In this document: positions 1-12,700 of the stretch, piece by piece | Layout of the letters: every line of letters begins with the position of its first letter | Position numbering within the stretch: position 1 is the stretch's first letter | From: Sipunculus nudus | Taxonomy: Eukaryota; Annelida; Sipuncula; Golfingiida; Sipunculidae | Length of the DNA stretch: 64,000 bases | NCBI GenBank assembly: GCA_026874595.1 | Contig: CM049316.1 | Span: 57,049,676-57,113,675 of the forward strand | Direction of reading: 5' to 3' | Notes under the pieces: model-generated | Database searches by the model: none | The model's input: the letters and a program-made list of their open reading frames with translations, nothing else | What the model was told of the DNA's origin: nothing | Program-made: the position numbers and the translations under genes

Positions 1-2180
1 AGGCTTTATTTTTGTATTTTGTTGTATATCACATTTTACCTTTTGCTAGGGACCGATCGTGGCTGCCAAAAGATGAGGCTTTGTCCTGAGAATCAGTCCA
101 TATGTTAAATGGGCGCTGGTCATGACCCCACTTTAAAAAGGCTGCCTTTTCTCACCCATATATGCACATGTAAAACTGGTGCGTCAAATATTTTTTTAGT
201 TATCTCCAAAGATCGCAAGGATTGTCGGGTACAGTCGGTGGTGGCAGTGCAAATGTAATACAACAATTGTATCCCATACCTATTGTCTGCGGATACTGTG
301 ATTCAACAAATAAATGAAATTGGTGTGAAAATGGTTGTCTTTATTTAACATGTATGTCGTTTAAAAAATCAAGAGCCGATTACATGAGTATATGAAAAAT
401 ATATATTGTTTTCTTAACAAGCTTTCAGAACACGCAAAAACAGTAAAAGTATCTATGGTGCATTTTTCACGATATATTACTTTTGTTTTCACTACAGTTT
501 ACCACAATAAACCGCAGGAAAGTTTTAATCAGCCCAGTAGCTTATACAGATGGGAGGAAAGATCCAGGCTTCCTGTCATACAATGTATGATGATACCTCG
601 TGTATAGGTTCGACCATATATTCACACATGCTACAGTGGAATATCTTACTTCCATATTTTCATATGTCCTGGAAAGACAAATTTATCCAAATCTCTCAAT
701 CGACTCCTCCCAATGGACAATTCGTTTTGACAAACTGTAAAACAAAACGAAAGCCTTTTTTTAACATACATTAATTCTAATCAAGTTGTAATGAACAGTA
801 TCTTTAAATCCCTTAAGGCGACAGAATATGCTTGAGGGAATTCAGGGAAAGTCCCACTGATCATAACCCTCAATTGTTTGTCTAATTTCGTTCACACCTC
901 GATAGGTTACTATGACAAATTATCTTCAATTTTCTTGTATATGTCGCCATGGAATGAGGGAGGCGAAACGTTTGTAACTGTAGAACAGAAATTGCCATAG
1001 AAATTGCCAATTGCTATAGCTCGGCATGACCCAAGGTCAGTTCAACCATAAAAAAAATAAATCTATACTCTTACTTCAGAAGATACAGAGATGAATTACC
1101 TATAAGATAATTCCGTCAAATTTTTATTAATATTAAAACTAAAATACTCTCATTTCAAATTAAATATGATAAATATTAGAATATTTGGCAGTTGTAAAGA
1201 GACTGCCTGTTTCTGCTAATTCACAGAGGCATGACCTACGTCTGGCATAGAATATCTCCTGACGTGTGAATCCTTGAAATTTCTGGCCTAAGAGATGAAA
1301 TAGCAGCCGAATATATTGGCAATATCGCCTTTTGAATAGGTCATGTCGTGGTCTCTACCTGTTGATATACCCTAGTTCATGTTAAATGGATAATGGGAAT
1401 CAGGATGAAAGAAAATGGAATACGGGTGTTGTTTACTTAGAATGGACGATACACAAAAAAAAATGGTTGTAGCTAGCATAATGAGTCTTGTGTACTAGAT
1501 AGAACAATTAAATGTTATTGACATGCAACATTTCAGGCCAACACATAGAACCAATCCTTGGACATGTTTATGGACGGAGGCCTCGTAAAGGCAATTACAG
1601 TTGCCGCTATTTTGGACGAAATAACATTTCCTAGATCTTTGGCCATGTAAAATACTGGCCGATTCTTCAAATCACTCATGAGGCATGTGCATAGATGGAC
1701 GTTACGCAAGATTAACTGAAGGTGGCGACACTATCCTGGTATACGGGAAAGCTATCGAAGATGCATTAAGATTATAATGACAAGCAGCATTTCAGACCGA
1801 TACCTCAAACAATGAGATATATGCATATGTACGCTACTCAAAAGCCACTCTTAGTGGCGCCAACAGTCTCGTGACTGAAAACGCTATCCAAGGTGTATGT
1901 CAAGCCACTTCACTCACTTTTGAAAAATAAGTGATTTTCATTGTGTAGGAGAAAACTGTCCATGACGTATGGACATGCAACATTTGAGAACGATACAACT
2001 CTTGGAACGTGTGCGACATTCAAGTAAACAGACACAAGGATAGACGCCCAAAACAGTCAGGAGGTCCTACCGAATCGGCTAGGCACCAGTTACCGTTTGA
2101 TGATGACAGGTTTCGGAAAATACCGTCCAGCGGTTTGAGAGTTCTTAGGAAGCTACAGCTGTAGCAAATTACTGAGCATT
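1..2180. other. Non-coding stretch, no gene recognised
   Basis: AT-rich with only short chance frames. Three diverged related segments share words of the kind GACATGCAACATTTCAG near 1,520, 1,777 and 1,973, suggesting an old irregular repeat. Nothing else is supported. Confidence 0.4.
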
Positions 2181-2223
2181 ATCACAGGTAAACGTGATTA
2201 GGGATCAGACATAAAAAATATAC

Positions 2224-2371
2224 CTGCTGAAGCTCACGTCGAGTGGTTGCTTTGATCTGAAGGCCAAGCTCTCTTCGAATGACAGCTTTCAATTGCTGCG
2301 GATCCATAATGCCAGCTGGGTCCACATTATGTTTGTTGATAATGCTGATAATGTATTTCTTGTACGGTTTG
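2224..2371 (-). CDS. Isolated LDD exon of a HOIP-like protein
   Basis: Acceptor GAATCTCCACAG, then 148 nt (one base plus 49 codons) ending at CAG|GTATAT. The product begins KPYKKYIISIINKHNVDP and ends RRELQQ. It aligns without any gap to the exon at 55,016-54,869 (same 148 nt, same phase 2 in and phase 0 out), sharing Tyr3, Tyr6, DPA, Met22, the QLK triplet and RRE. It also resembles human HOIP's LDD. Reading past the donor reaches a stop after 13 codons. No further HOIP-like exon was found in 2.4-5.3 kb or in 1-2.2 kb, so its partners are either the gene at 54.9-63.8 kb or outside the window. Confidence 0.7.
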
Positions 2372-3399
2372 CTGTGGAGATTCAGGGATTTGGAAATTTT
2401 AGTGCAGGGGTGTATTGCGATAAAAAGACGAACACAGACATATATAATTATAATGTAGATAAACATCATACTGGATATATATTTCATTGACAAATCAAAT
2501 AAATTATAAATATGGGTGAATTCCAATGTCGTGTTAAATTATGTAACCTTGTTTAAGGTGGGAACAATTGTTTTTATTGTTTTTATATTTCATTGTCGCA
2601 ACAGCGAAGAACCATTTTACTTCATCTAAACATTTACACAGAACTGTTCCGTTACAAGGCAAAGTGAAGCAACAAACCAAAGCCATATCATGTCGTTGCT
2701 TGTATTTTCCCCAGCAACCACTTTAGTTTAACAACCACGCCTTCCTGCCTCCATGTTTACCCATTCAGTGTAATCCTTATAATGCAACCTTCGTTTCTGT
2801 CGAAGCATATGCAAAACATGAACATGATTTCAATCAAATATGATTTTTTAAACACTTATCGCATGAATTTCACCGTTCTCTAATAATAAGGATTTCATTT
2901 TGTAAAGAAGAGTTTATTTAAAAAAGGACATGGCTACTGGCCAGTTACAAGGCTACAGTACCGTATTTAAAAATAAATCAACGTTCATATGAATCTGACA
3001 GCAAAACAATTTTCTATCATTCTGCAGGCTCAATGAAAAACTGCAAGACCATCACGCAGAGCTAGTGTAACACTGTCTTTGTTTGTCTGGTTAAAGCATA
3101 ACATATGATGGTCTAAGGAAAATAAACGGTTCCTAAGGCAACAAGAGCCAATGCTGTTATACTGCTACTTGTTAGTCTAAAAAACATCAAACATGTATGC
3201 AAAAATTCCAGATTGCATTATACCATGAAGACAAGTGGCACATGGACATCACACTCAGCTAAATTTGACATACAGGCGATGCATGTAATAACTATGAATG
3301 TTATGACCTGGTAAAAAATATTTGATAAGGAACTTGAACAAAGGATCGAGTGACTTACAGAATAGTCAAAATCATGCATTTTGTCCATAGGCCTCAGAC

Positions 3400-4420
3400 A
3401 ATAGTATATAGCGACCTGTAATATTTCTATGAAGGTTTTACCAGGAAGTACTTAGCTGCTATGTTTATATGTCCAACTGCTACGATTTTTGTCAATCTAA
3501 CTAATAGGGTGTTAAATGTTCATACAAAATAGGTCACATTGATCTTATACAAGGTTTCCAAGAATATTTTACAGGCCCTCCCTGGATTTTATTTAAATTA
3601 GAAATTTTTGGAACCAACTGCTAGGCTTTGTGCCCGTCTGAGAATAGATTGTTTAAACATGTTCTTTCACAGCCCACGGGATATATTTACAGGTTTTCAA
3701 GGAATTTTTAGAAGGACCTCCCTTGGTCTTAATCAAATTAGAAGTTTCCATATCCAACTAACAAATTGTAGAAAAATAACATATAGAGTGCTTATAAATA
3801 ATGTTCTCTCACATATCTTGCAGAATATAGGTCACAGTGACCTTATTTCGATTGTCCAAGGAGACATAACAATGGCCTCCATATGCAATAAGTAAGACGT
3901 TTCTGGTTTCAACAGTTAAAATTTAGACAATGTCTGACTTTCTGGTGCTAATCTAAGTTGTTGAAGGAGATATGCTAAAAACCTCCTTGAGCTTAAAAGT
4001 TAGCAGGTTCTAGGTCCATCAGTTATGATTTTTGCCCATCTGACTTTCACAGTATTGAAATCATATTTTATTTCCTATAGCTCACATACCATAGATCACA
4101 GTGACCTAATTTGATCAGGATTCAAAAAGAAACTTGCCAGAGACTTCTCTCAATGATACGTTAGAAGAATCCAAGGCTTATTTGTTCCAAGTCTGTCTGG
4201 GAGCAGAAATTTAAAAAAAAAAGTTTTAGGCCAGTAACTAATCACCATGACCTAATTCCAGGTTTCAAAGGAGCTCTACTAAGGAACTCTCCAGATGTGC
4301 AGTTAGAAGTTTCTAGGTCTTACGGTTACGAATGACGCACAAAGCGTGATCGTTAAGGCTCAGATGACTTACAGTCAGCTTAGCTGAAAAAGCTAAGATA
4401 AACATGCATAGCAAATTTAA
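3400..4420 (+). repeat. Diverged dispersed repeat (TTTCAAGGA / CTTAGCTGAAAA family)
   Basis: Repeated blocks of the form 'cctaattYcaggtttccaaggag', 'gacctccc', 'agaagtttctaggtc', 'ggttacg', ending in a 'gatgacttacagtcagcttagctgaaaa' type block. The same words appear at 27.1-28.9 kb and 58.4-58.6 kb, so this is a dispersed family, here decayed. The 95-codon open frame at 3,608 is part of it. Confidence 0.6.
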
Positions 4421-5440
4421 AGACATTCTGTGCATTGATTAGTCTGAAACTGTTGTTTACATGGGATGTTGTAACTAACGGAGTGACTGGAGCGACATTT
4501 CATAACTGTCAGGTCATATTAATGAAGACCCATTTAACACAATCAAGATAACATTTTCTGGAATTACAGAAATACTTTGCCTGATACTTTCAGTGTGATG
4601 ATCGAAGGTAAAATAGGTTAAAATGGCAAAATGGTTAAAAAAAGCAAAATGCGATAGGTTAAAAATTTGATATAAATGAGGCCAGTCATAAAATAAGCAC
4701 ACCAAGTTGAAGGATCCTTCTGAAACCGTTGCTGCGAAAGATGCATGACGGCTGTAATCAGACAGTTACAAAATGGACATTATAATGCCTAATATAAGAA
4801 ATTAAAATACAGCTGACACCACCAGTCACCACAAGCTCTGTAAGCTGTCCACATTCAACATCCAAACAGGACACATGCACAATTTCTGTGATATGAAAGT
4901 TTTATAAAACAAGAAAGATGCGTTAAAACTTATGTCTTCACTATTTTTGTTCAACTAATTAAGCATGCCTTTTTTTTCAGTATAATACTTGAACCCAATG
5001 CTGAGAAACACAATAACTGCAATTTGTCAGAGAACTAAGTACAGCTGACACCAGTCTTGTTCAAACTAATTATTTATGATAAATGAGCATAAGTTTTAGT
5101 TTCAGTGCAATTCATCAAGCCATCGCTGAGAAAATGAGATGTCTGCTGTAATTTGATAGTCTTTAAGAAAATGAAATATGAATGCGAAATGAGAAAAGTA
5201 CAGGTGGCGCCAATCCTAATAAAACAATCATAATTACTGCAATATTGTGTGAAAACTTGTTTAAAATTTGAAAGACTGAACAACTTTCAGTAACATTCCT
5301 TGCCGATTTAAAAACAGTCAATTTAGATAGGCGGGGAACTGTCGGTTTTCGGTAGCGGCCTGTAGTTAGGCTTATGGGACTTTTCGATTTTTCGCAGGCA
5401 GTTTCTCATTAGTGCCGGGGGGGGGGGGGGGCTGGAAGCT
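4421..5440. other. Non-coding stretch before satellite 1
   Basis: AT-rich, no exon or known element recognised. Ends in a poly-G tract at about 5,418-5,431 directly before the first satellite monomer. Confidence 0.4.
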
Positions 5441-8400
5441 TTGGCAGCCTGTACTACCCTAAAAAAATTGGGAGGGGATAAAATTTATAGAAGCATCGCA
5501 TTAATGTTAAGGTTGCAGGCAGGGGGAGTGAAATGAGAGCGGCCAGCCACAGGGCCCCCATGAATCGCACGCGCAAATAGCAGCTATTTGCAACCCTAAA
5601 AAATTTAGGAGGGGGTAAAATTTCTGGTAGCATCGCATTGAGAGTTAAGATTGCCGCAAGGGAGAGTGGACATGAGTGCGGGCAGACAGAGGGGCCCCCA
5701 TGAATCGCACGCGCAAATAGCAGCTATTTGCTACCCTAAAAAATTTAGGAGGGGGTAAAATTTCTGGTAGCATCGCATTGAGAGTTAAGATTGCTGCCAG
5801 AGGGAGTGGACAAGAGACAGGACTGCCACAGGGGCCCTATGAATCGCACGCGCAAATAGCAGCTATTTGCTACCATAAAAGTCCTCAAGACTGCCGCCAG
5901 AGGGAGAGGAGAATTCAGCGGCCTGGCAGAGAGGTCCCCACGAGTCGCAAGCACAAATAACAGCTATTTGCTACCATAAAATATGTCAAGACTGTCACCA
6001 GGGGGAGTGGACATGAGAGTGGACAGACAGAGGGTTCCCCATGAGTCGCACGCGCAAATCGCAGCTATTTGCTACCCTAAAAAATTAGGAGGGGGAAAAA
6101 TTTATAGTAGCATTGCATTGAGGGTTAAGACTGCCGCCAGGGGGAGTGGACATGAGAGCGGGCAGGCAGAGGGGCCCCCATGAATTGCACGCGCAAATAG
6201 CAGCTATTTGCTACCCTAAAAAATTTAGGAGGGGGTATAATTTCTGGGAGCATCGCATTGAGTTAAGATTGCCGCCAGGGGGAGTGGACTAGAGACAGTA
6301 CTACCACAGGGGCCCCATGAATCGCACGCGCAAATAGCAACTTTTTGCTACCCCAAAACTTTAGGAGGGGTTAAATATGTAGTAGCATCGCATGGAGTGT
6401 TAAGACTAGCCAGGGGGAGTGTACATAAGAGCGGGCAGACAGAAGGTCCCCATGAATCGCACGCGCAAATAGCAGCTATTAGCGACCCTAAAAAAATTTA
6501 GGAGTGGGTAAAATTTCTGGTAGCATCGCATTGAGAGTTAAGATTGCCGCCAGGGGGAGTGGTCTAGAGACAGGACTGCCACAGGGGCCCCATGAATCGC
6601 ACGCGCAAATAGCTGCTATTTGCTACCCTAAAAAAATTAGGAGGGAGTAAAATAATAGTAGCACGCATGGAGTGTTAAGACTGCCACCAGGGGGAGTGGA
6701 GATCTCAAAGCCTGCCACAGGGGCCCAATAAATCGCACGCGCAAATAGCAGCTATTTGCTACCATAAAAGTTGTCAAGACTGCCGCCAGGGGGAGGGGAG
6801 ATCTCAGCGGCCTGACAGAGGGGTCCCCACGAGTCGCAAGCGCAAATCGCAGCTATTTGCTACCATAAAATTAGTCAAGACTGCCACCAGGGGGAGGGGA
6901 CATGAGATTGGACAGACAGAGGGGCCCCCATGAGTCGCACGTGCAAATAGCAGCTATTTGCTACCCTAAAAAATTAGGAGGAGGTAAAATTTATAGTAGC
7001 ATTGCATTCAGCGTTATGACTGCCGCCAGGGAGAGTGGACATGAGTGTGGGCAGGTAGAGGGGCCCCCATGAATCGCACGCGCAAATAGCAGCTATTTGC
7101 TACCCTAAAAAATTTAGGAGGGGGTAAAATTTCTGGTAGCATTTCCTATTGAGAGATAAGATTGCCGCCAGGGGGAGTGGACTAGAGACAGGACTACCAC
7201 AGGGGCCCCATGAATCGCACGCGCAAATAACAGCTATTTGCAACCCTAAAAAATTTAGGAGGGGTTAAATATGTAGTAGCATCGCTTTGAGTGTTTCCTA
7301 TTGAGAGATAAGATTGCCGCCAGGGGGAGTGTACATGAGAGCGGCCTGACAGAGAGGCCCCATTGAGTCTCAAGCGCAAATAGCAGCTATTTGCTACCTT
7401 TAAACGTGCCAAAACTGCCGCCAGGAGGAATGGACACAGAGAGGCTGCAAGAGGGTGCCCCATGAATCGCACGCGCTAATAGCAGCTATTTGCTACCTTA
7501 AAATGTGCCAAGACTGCCGCCAGGGGGAGTGGTTATGAATGTGGCCTGACAGGGAGGCCCCCATGAGTCACAAGCGCAAATAGCAGCTATTTGCTACCAT
7601 AAAAGTGTCAAGACTGCCGCCAGGGGGAGTAAATATCAGAGGGGGCTGCCAGAAGCCGAGGGGGTCCCATGAATCGCACGCGCAAATAGCAGCTATTTGC
7701 TACCTTAAAATGTGTCAAGACTGCCGCCAGGGGGAGTGGTTATGGGAGTGGCCTGACAGGGAGGCCCCCATGAGTCGCAAGCGCAAATAGCAGCTATTTG
7801 CTACCATAAAATGTGTTAAGACTGCCGCCAGGGGGAGTAGAAATCAGAGCGGGCTGCCAGAGGCCGAAGTGGCCCCATGAATCGCACGCGCAAATAGAAG
7901 CTATTTGCTACCTTAAAATGTGCCAAGACTGCCGCCAGGGGGAGTGGTTATGAGAGTGGCCTGACAGGGAGGACCCCATGAGTCGCAAGCGCAAATAGCA
8001 GCTATTTGCTACCATAAAATGTGTTAAGACTGCCGCAAGGGGGAGTAGATATCAGAGCGGGCTGCCGAGGCCGAGGGGGCCGCATAAATAAAACGCGCAA
8101 ATATCAGCTATTTGCTACCTTTAAAGGTGCCAAGACTGCCGCCAGGGGGAGTGGTTATGAGAGCGGCCTGACAGTGAGGCCCCCATGAAACGCAAGCGGA
8201 AATAGCAGCAATTTGCTACCATAAAAGTGTCAAGACTGCCGCCAGGGGGAGTAGAAATCAGAGCGGGCTGCCAGAGGCCGGGGGGGGGGCATAATTAAAA
8301 CGCGCAAATAGCAGCTATTTGCTACCTTTAAACGTGCCAAGACTGCCGCCAGGGGTGTGGTTATGGGAGCGGCTTGAAAGAGAGGCCCCCATGAGTCGCA

Positions 8401-9730
8401 AGCGCAAATAGCAGCTATTTGCTACCATAAAATGTGTTAAGACTGCCGCCAGGGGGAGTAGAAATCTTAGCGGGCTGCCAGAGGCCGAAGTGGCCCCATG
8501 AATCGCACGCGCAAATAGCAGCTATTTGCTACCTTAAAATGTGCCAAGACTGCCGCCAGGGGGAGTGGTTATGAGAGTGGCCAGACAGGGAGGACCCCAT
8601 GAGTCGCAAGCGCAAATAGCAGCTATTTGCTACCATAAAATGTGTTAAGACTGCCGCAAGGGGGAGTAGATATCAGAGCGGGCTGCCGAAGCCGAGGGGG
8701 GCGCATTATTAAATGGGGCAAATAGCAGCTATTTGCTACCTTTAAAGGTGCCAAGACTGCCGCCAGGGGGAGTGGTTATAAGAGTGGACTGACAGGGTGG
8801 ACCCCGTGAGTCGCAAGCGCAAATAGCAGCTATTTGCTACCATAAAATGTGTTAAGACTGCCGCCAGGGGGAGTAGAAATCAGAGCGGGCTGCCAGAGGC
8901 CGGGGGGGCCCCATAACTAAAACGCGCAAATAGCAGCTATTTGCTACCATAAAAGTGTCAAGACTGCCGCCAAGGGGAGTAGATATCAGAGCGGGCTGCC
9001 AGAGGCCGAAGGGGCCCCATGAATCGCACGCGCAAATATCAGCTATTTGCTACCTTTAAAGGTGCCAAGACTGCCGCCACAGGGAGTGGTTATGAGAGCG
9101 GCCTGAGAGAGAGGCCCCCATGAGTCGCAAGCGCAAATAGCAGCTATTTGCTATACCATAAAAGTGTAAAGACTGCCGCCAGGGGGAGTAGATATCAGAG
9201 CGGGCTGCCAGAGGCCGAAGGGGCCCCATGAATCGCACGCGCAAATAGCAGCTATTTGCTACCTTTAAAGGTGCCAAGACTGCCGCCAGGGGGAGTGGAT
9301 ATGAAAGCGGCCTGACAGAGAGGCCCCCATGAGTCGCAAGGGCTAATAGCAGCAATTTGCTACCATACCATAGTGTCCAGACTGCCGCCTGGGGTAGTGG
9401 ATATCATAGCAGGCTGCCAGAGAGGTCCCAGTGAATCGCACGCGCAAATAGCAGCTATTTGCTACTATGAAAAGTATCATATCTGCCGCCAAGGGGGAGT
9501 AGATATGAGAGCGGCCTGCCAGAGGGGCCTCATGCGTCGCACGCGCAAATAGCTGCTATTTGCTAACATAAAAAGTGACAAGACTGCCGCCTGGGGAAGT
9601 GGATATCAGAGCGCGCTGCCAGAGAGTTCCGATGAATTGCCCGCGCAAATAGCAGGTATTTGCTACCATAAAAAAAGTGTCAGGTATTTGCTACCATAAA
9701 AAGTGTCAAGACTGCCGCTACGGGCAATTT
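5440..9730 (+). repeat. Satellite 1: 139/101-bp tandem array
   Basis: Roughly three dozen monomers. Each has the 19-bp near-palindrome GCAAATAGCAGCTATTTGC (9-bp arms around one A) and the block TGCCGCCAGGGGGAGTGG. Left part (to about 7.3 kb): mainly monomers of about 139 bp with an extra segment around AAATTTAGGAGGGGGTAAAA. Right part: monomers of about 101 bp without it, alternating between two variants (ATCGCACGCGC with CCTTAAAATGTGCC, and GTCGCAAGCGC with CCATAAAATGTGTT), which gives a dimer of about 205 bp. Open frames inside are by-products. Confidence 0.93.
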
Positions 9731-9739
9731 CCCGCCTAT

Positions 9740-12700
9740 CTTCAGTAAGTGCGTTTCACAGGTCTCCTAATATATCCGTATATATGTAACCCTAACCCTT
9801 CGGGCATTGAATACTACAGAGCGTGACACTAGTGACATTTTACAAGATGTCCTTATGGTATATCCGTGAAATGGGTTACCCTAAGCCTTCGGACATGAAA
9901 TACCTCAGTAAGTGTTTGTCCCTATTAATATATGATATATCCGGGATACGGGTTACCCTAACCCTTAGGGCATGAAATACTCCAGTAAGTGTTTCTCACT
10001 AGTGAAATATGCTCCTTCGAGCATGAAATACTCCTGTAATATTTGTCACGATTAATATATGCTAAATCTGGGATCCGAGTTAACCTAACACTTCGGACAT
10101 GAAATACTCCAGTAAGTGTTTGTCACTAATAATATATGGTATATCCTGGATACGGGTTACCCTAACCTTTCTGACATGAAATACTCCAGTAATTGTTTGT
10201 CATTATTAATATGTGTTATATCCGGGATACATGTTAACCTAATACTTCGGACATGAAATACTCCAGTAAGTGTTTGTCACTAATAATATGGTATATCCTG
10301 TATACGGGTTACCCTGACCCTTCGGACATGAAATACTCCAGTAAGTGTTTGTCACTTTTAATATGTGCTATATCCGGGATACGGGTTACCCTAACCTTTC
10401 GGCATGAAATACTCGAGTTAGTGTTTGTCACTATTAATATTTGCCATGTCCGGGATACGTGTTACCCTAACACTTCGGACATGAAATACTCCAGTAAGTA
10501 TTTGTCACTATTAATATATGCTATATCCGGGATACGGGTAACCCTAACACTTCGAGCATGAAATAATCCAGTAAGTGTTTGAAACCCTTCGGGCATGAAA
10601 TACTCCAATAAGTGTTTTTCAATAATAATATATGCTTTATCCGGGATACGAGTTACCCTTAAAATTTGTACATAAAATACTCCAATTAGTGTTTGTCACT
10701 ATTAAAATATGCTATATCCAGGATACGGGTTACCCTAACCCTTCGGGCTAGAAATATTCCAGTGAGTGTTTGTCACTATTAACATATGCTATATCCGGGA
10801 TACGGGTTGCCCTAACCCTTCGGGCATGAAATACTCCAGTAAGTGTTTGTCACTTATAATATATGCTATATCCGGAATACGGGTTACCCTAACCCTTCGG
10901 ACATGACATGCCCTTGTAAGTGTTTGTCACTATTAATATATGTTCTATCCGGGATACGGGTTTCCCTAACCCTTTGTGCATGAAATACCCCAGTAGGTGT
11001 TTGTCTCTATTAATATATGCTACATCCGGGATACGGGTTACCCTAACCCTTTGGGCATGAAATATTCCAGTAATGTTTGTCACTATTAAAATATGCTGTA
11101 TCCAGGATACGGGTTACCCTAACCCTTCGGGCATGAAATACTCCAGTGAGTGTTTGTCACTTTTAACATATGCTTTATCCGGGATACGGGTTACCCTAAC
11201 CCTTCGGGCATGAAATACTCCTGCAAGTGTTTGTCACTATTCATATATGATATATATAGGATAAGGGTTACCCTAACCCTTCGGGCATAAAATACCCCAG
11301 TAAGTGTATGTCACTATTAATGTATGCTATATCCGGGATACGGGTTACCCTAACACTTCGAGCATGAAATAATCCAGTAAGTGTTTGAAACCCTTCGGGC
11401 AGGAAATACTCCAATAACTGTTTTTCAATATTAATATATCCTTTATCCGGGATACGAGTTACCCTTACACTTTGTACATGAAATACTCCAATTAGTGTTT
11501 GTCACTATAAATATATGGTATATCCGGGTTAGGGTTTAGGTTTACCCTTCGGGAATGAAATTTTCCATAAGTGTTTGTCACTCTTAATATATGCTATATC
11601 CGGGATACGGGTTACCCTAACCCTTTGGGCATGAAATATTCCAGTAATGTTTGTCACTATTAATATATGCTATATCCGGGATACGGGTTACCCTAACCCT
11701 TCAGGTATGACTTACTCCTATAAGTGTTTGTCACTATTAATATATGCTGTATCCGGGATACGGGTTACCCTAACCCTTTGGGCATGAAATATTCCAGTAA
11801 TGTTTGTAACTATTAATATATGCTATATCCAGGATACGGGTTACCCTAACCCTTCGGGCATGAAATACCTCAGTGAGTGTTTGTAACTATTAACATATGC
11901 TAAATCCGGGATACGGGTTACACTAACCCTTAATTCGGGCATGAAATACTCCAGTAAGTGTTTGTCACTTATAATATATGCTATATCCGGAATACGGGTT
12001 ACCCTAACCCTTCGGGCATGACATGCCCCTGTAAGTGTTTGTCACTAATAATATGGTATATCCTGTATACGGGTTACCCAGACCCTTCGGACATGAAATA
12101 CTCCAGTAAGTGTTTGTCACTATTAATATATGCTCTATCCAGGATAAGGGTTCCCTAACCCTCGGGCGTGAAATACTCCTGTAAGTGTTTGTCACTAAAT
12201 ATATATGCTATATCCAGGATACGGGTTACCCTAACCCTTTGGGCATGAAATACTCCAGTAGGTGTTTGCAATATTAATATATGCTATATCCGGGGTACGG
12301 GTTACTCTAACCCTTAGGACATGAAATACTCCAGTATATCTTAGTCACTATCAGTATATGCTTTATCCGGGATATGAGTCACCCTTACACTTTGTACATG
12401 AAATATTCCAATAAGTGTTTGTCCCTATTGATATATATGCTATATCCGGGATACGGGTTACCCTAACCCTTCAGGCATGACTTACTCCAGTAAGTGTTTG
12501 TCACTTTTAATATATGCTATATCCGGTATACGGGTTACCCTGGCCTTCGGACATGAAATATTCCAGTAATGTTTGTCACTATTTATATATGCTATATCCG
12601 GGATATGGGTTACCCTTACCCTTCAGGCATGACTTACTCCTATAAGTGTTTGTCACTATTAATATATGCTATATCTAGGATACGGGTTACCCTAACCCTT

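Noticed and set aside
2420..5300. Further HOIP exons (RING2, HHPRDC block, linker) upstream of the left LDD exon
   Set aside because: Looked for CPKC, HHPRDC and the linker landmarks on the minus strand and found none.
5745..9355. Open frames in satellite 1 on both strands
   Set aside because: By-products of GC-rich tandem monomers.
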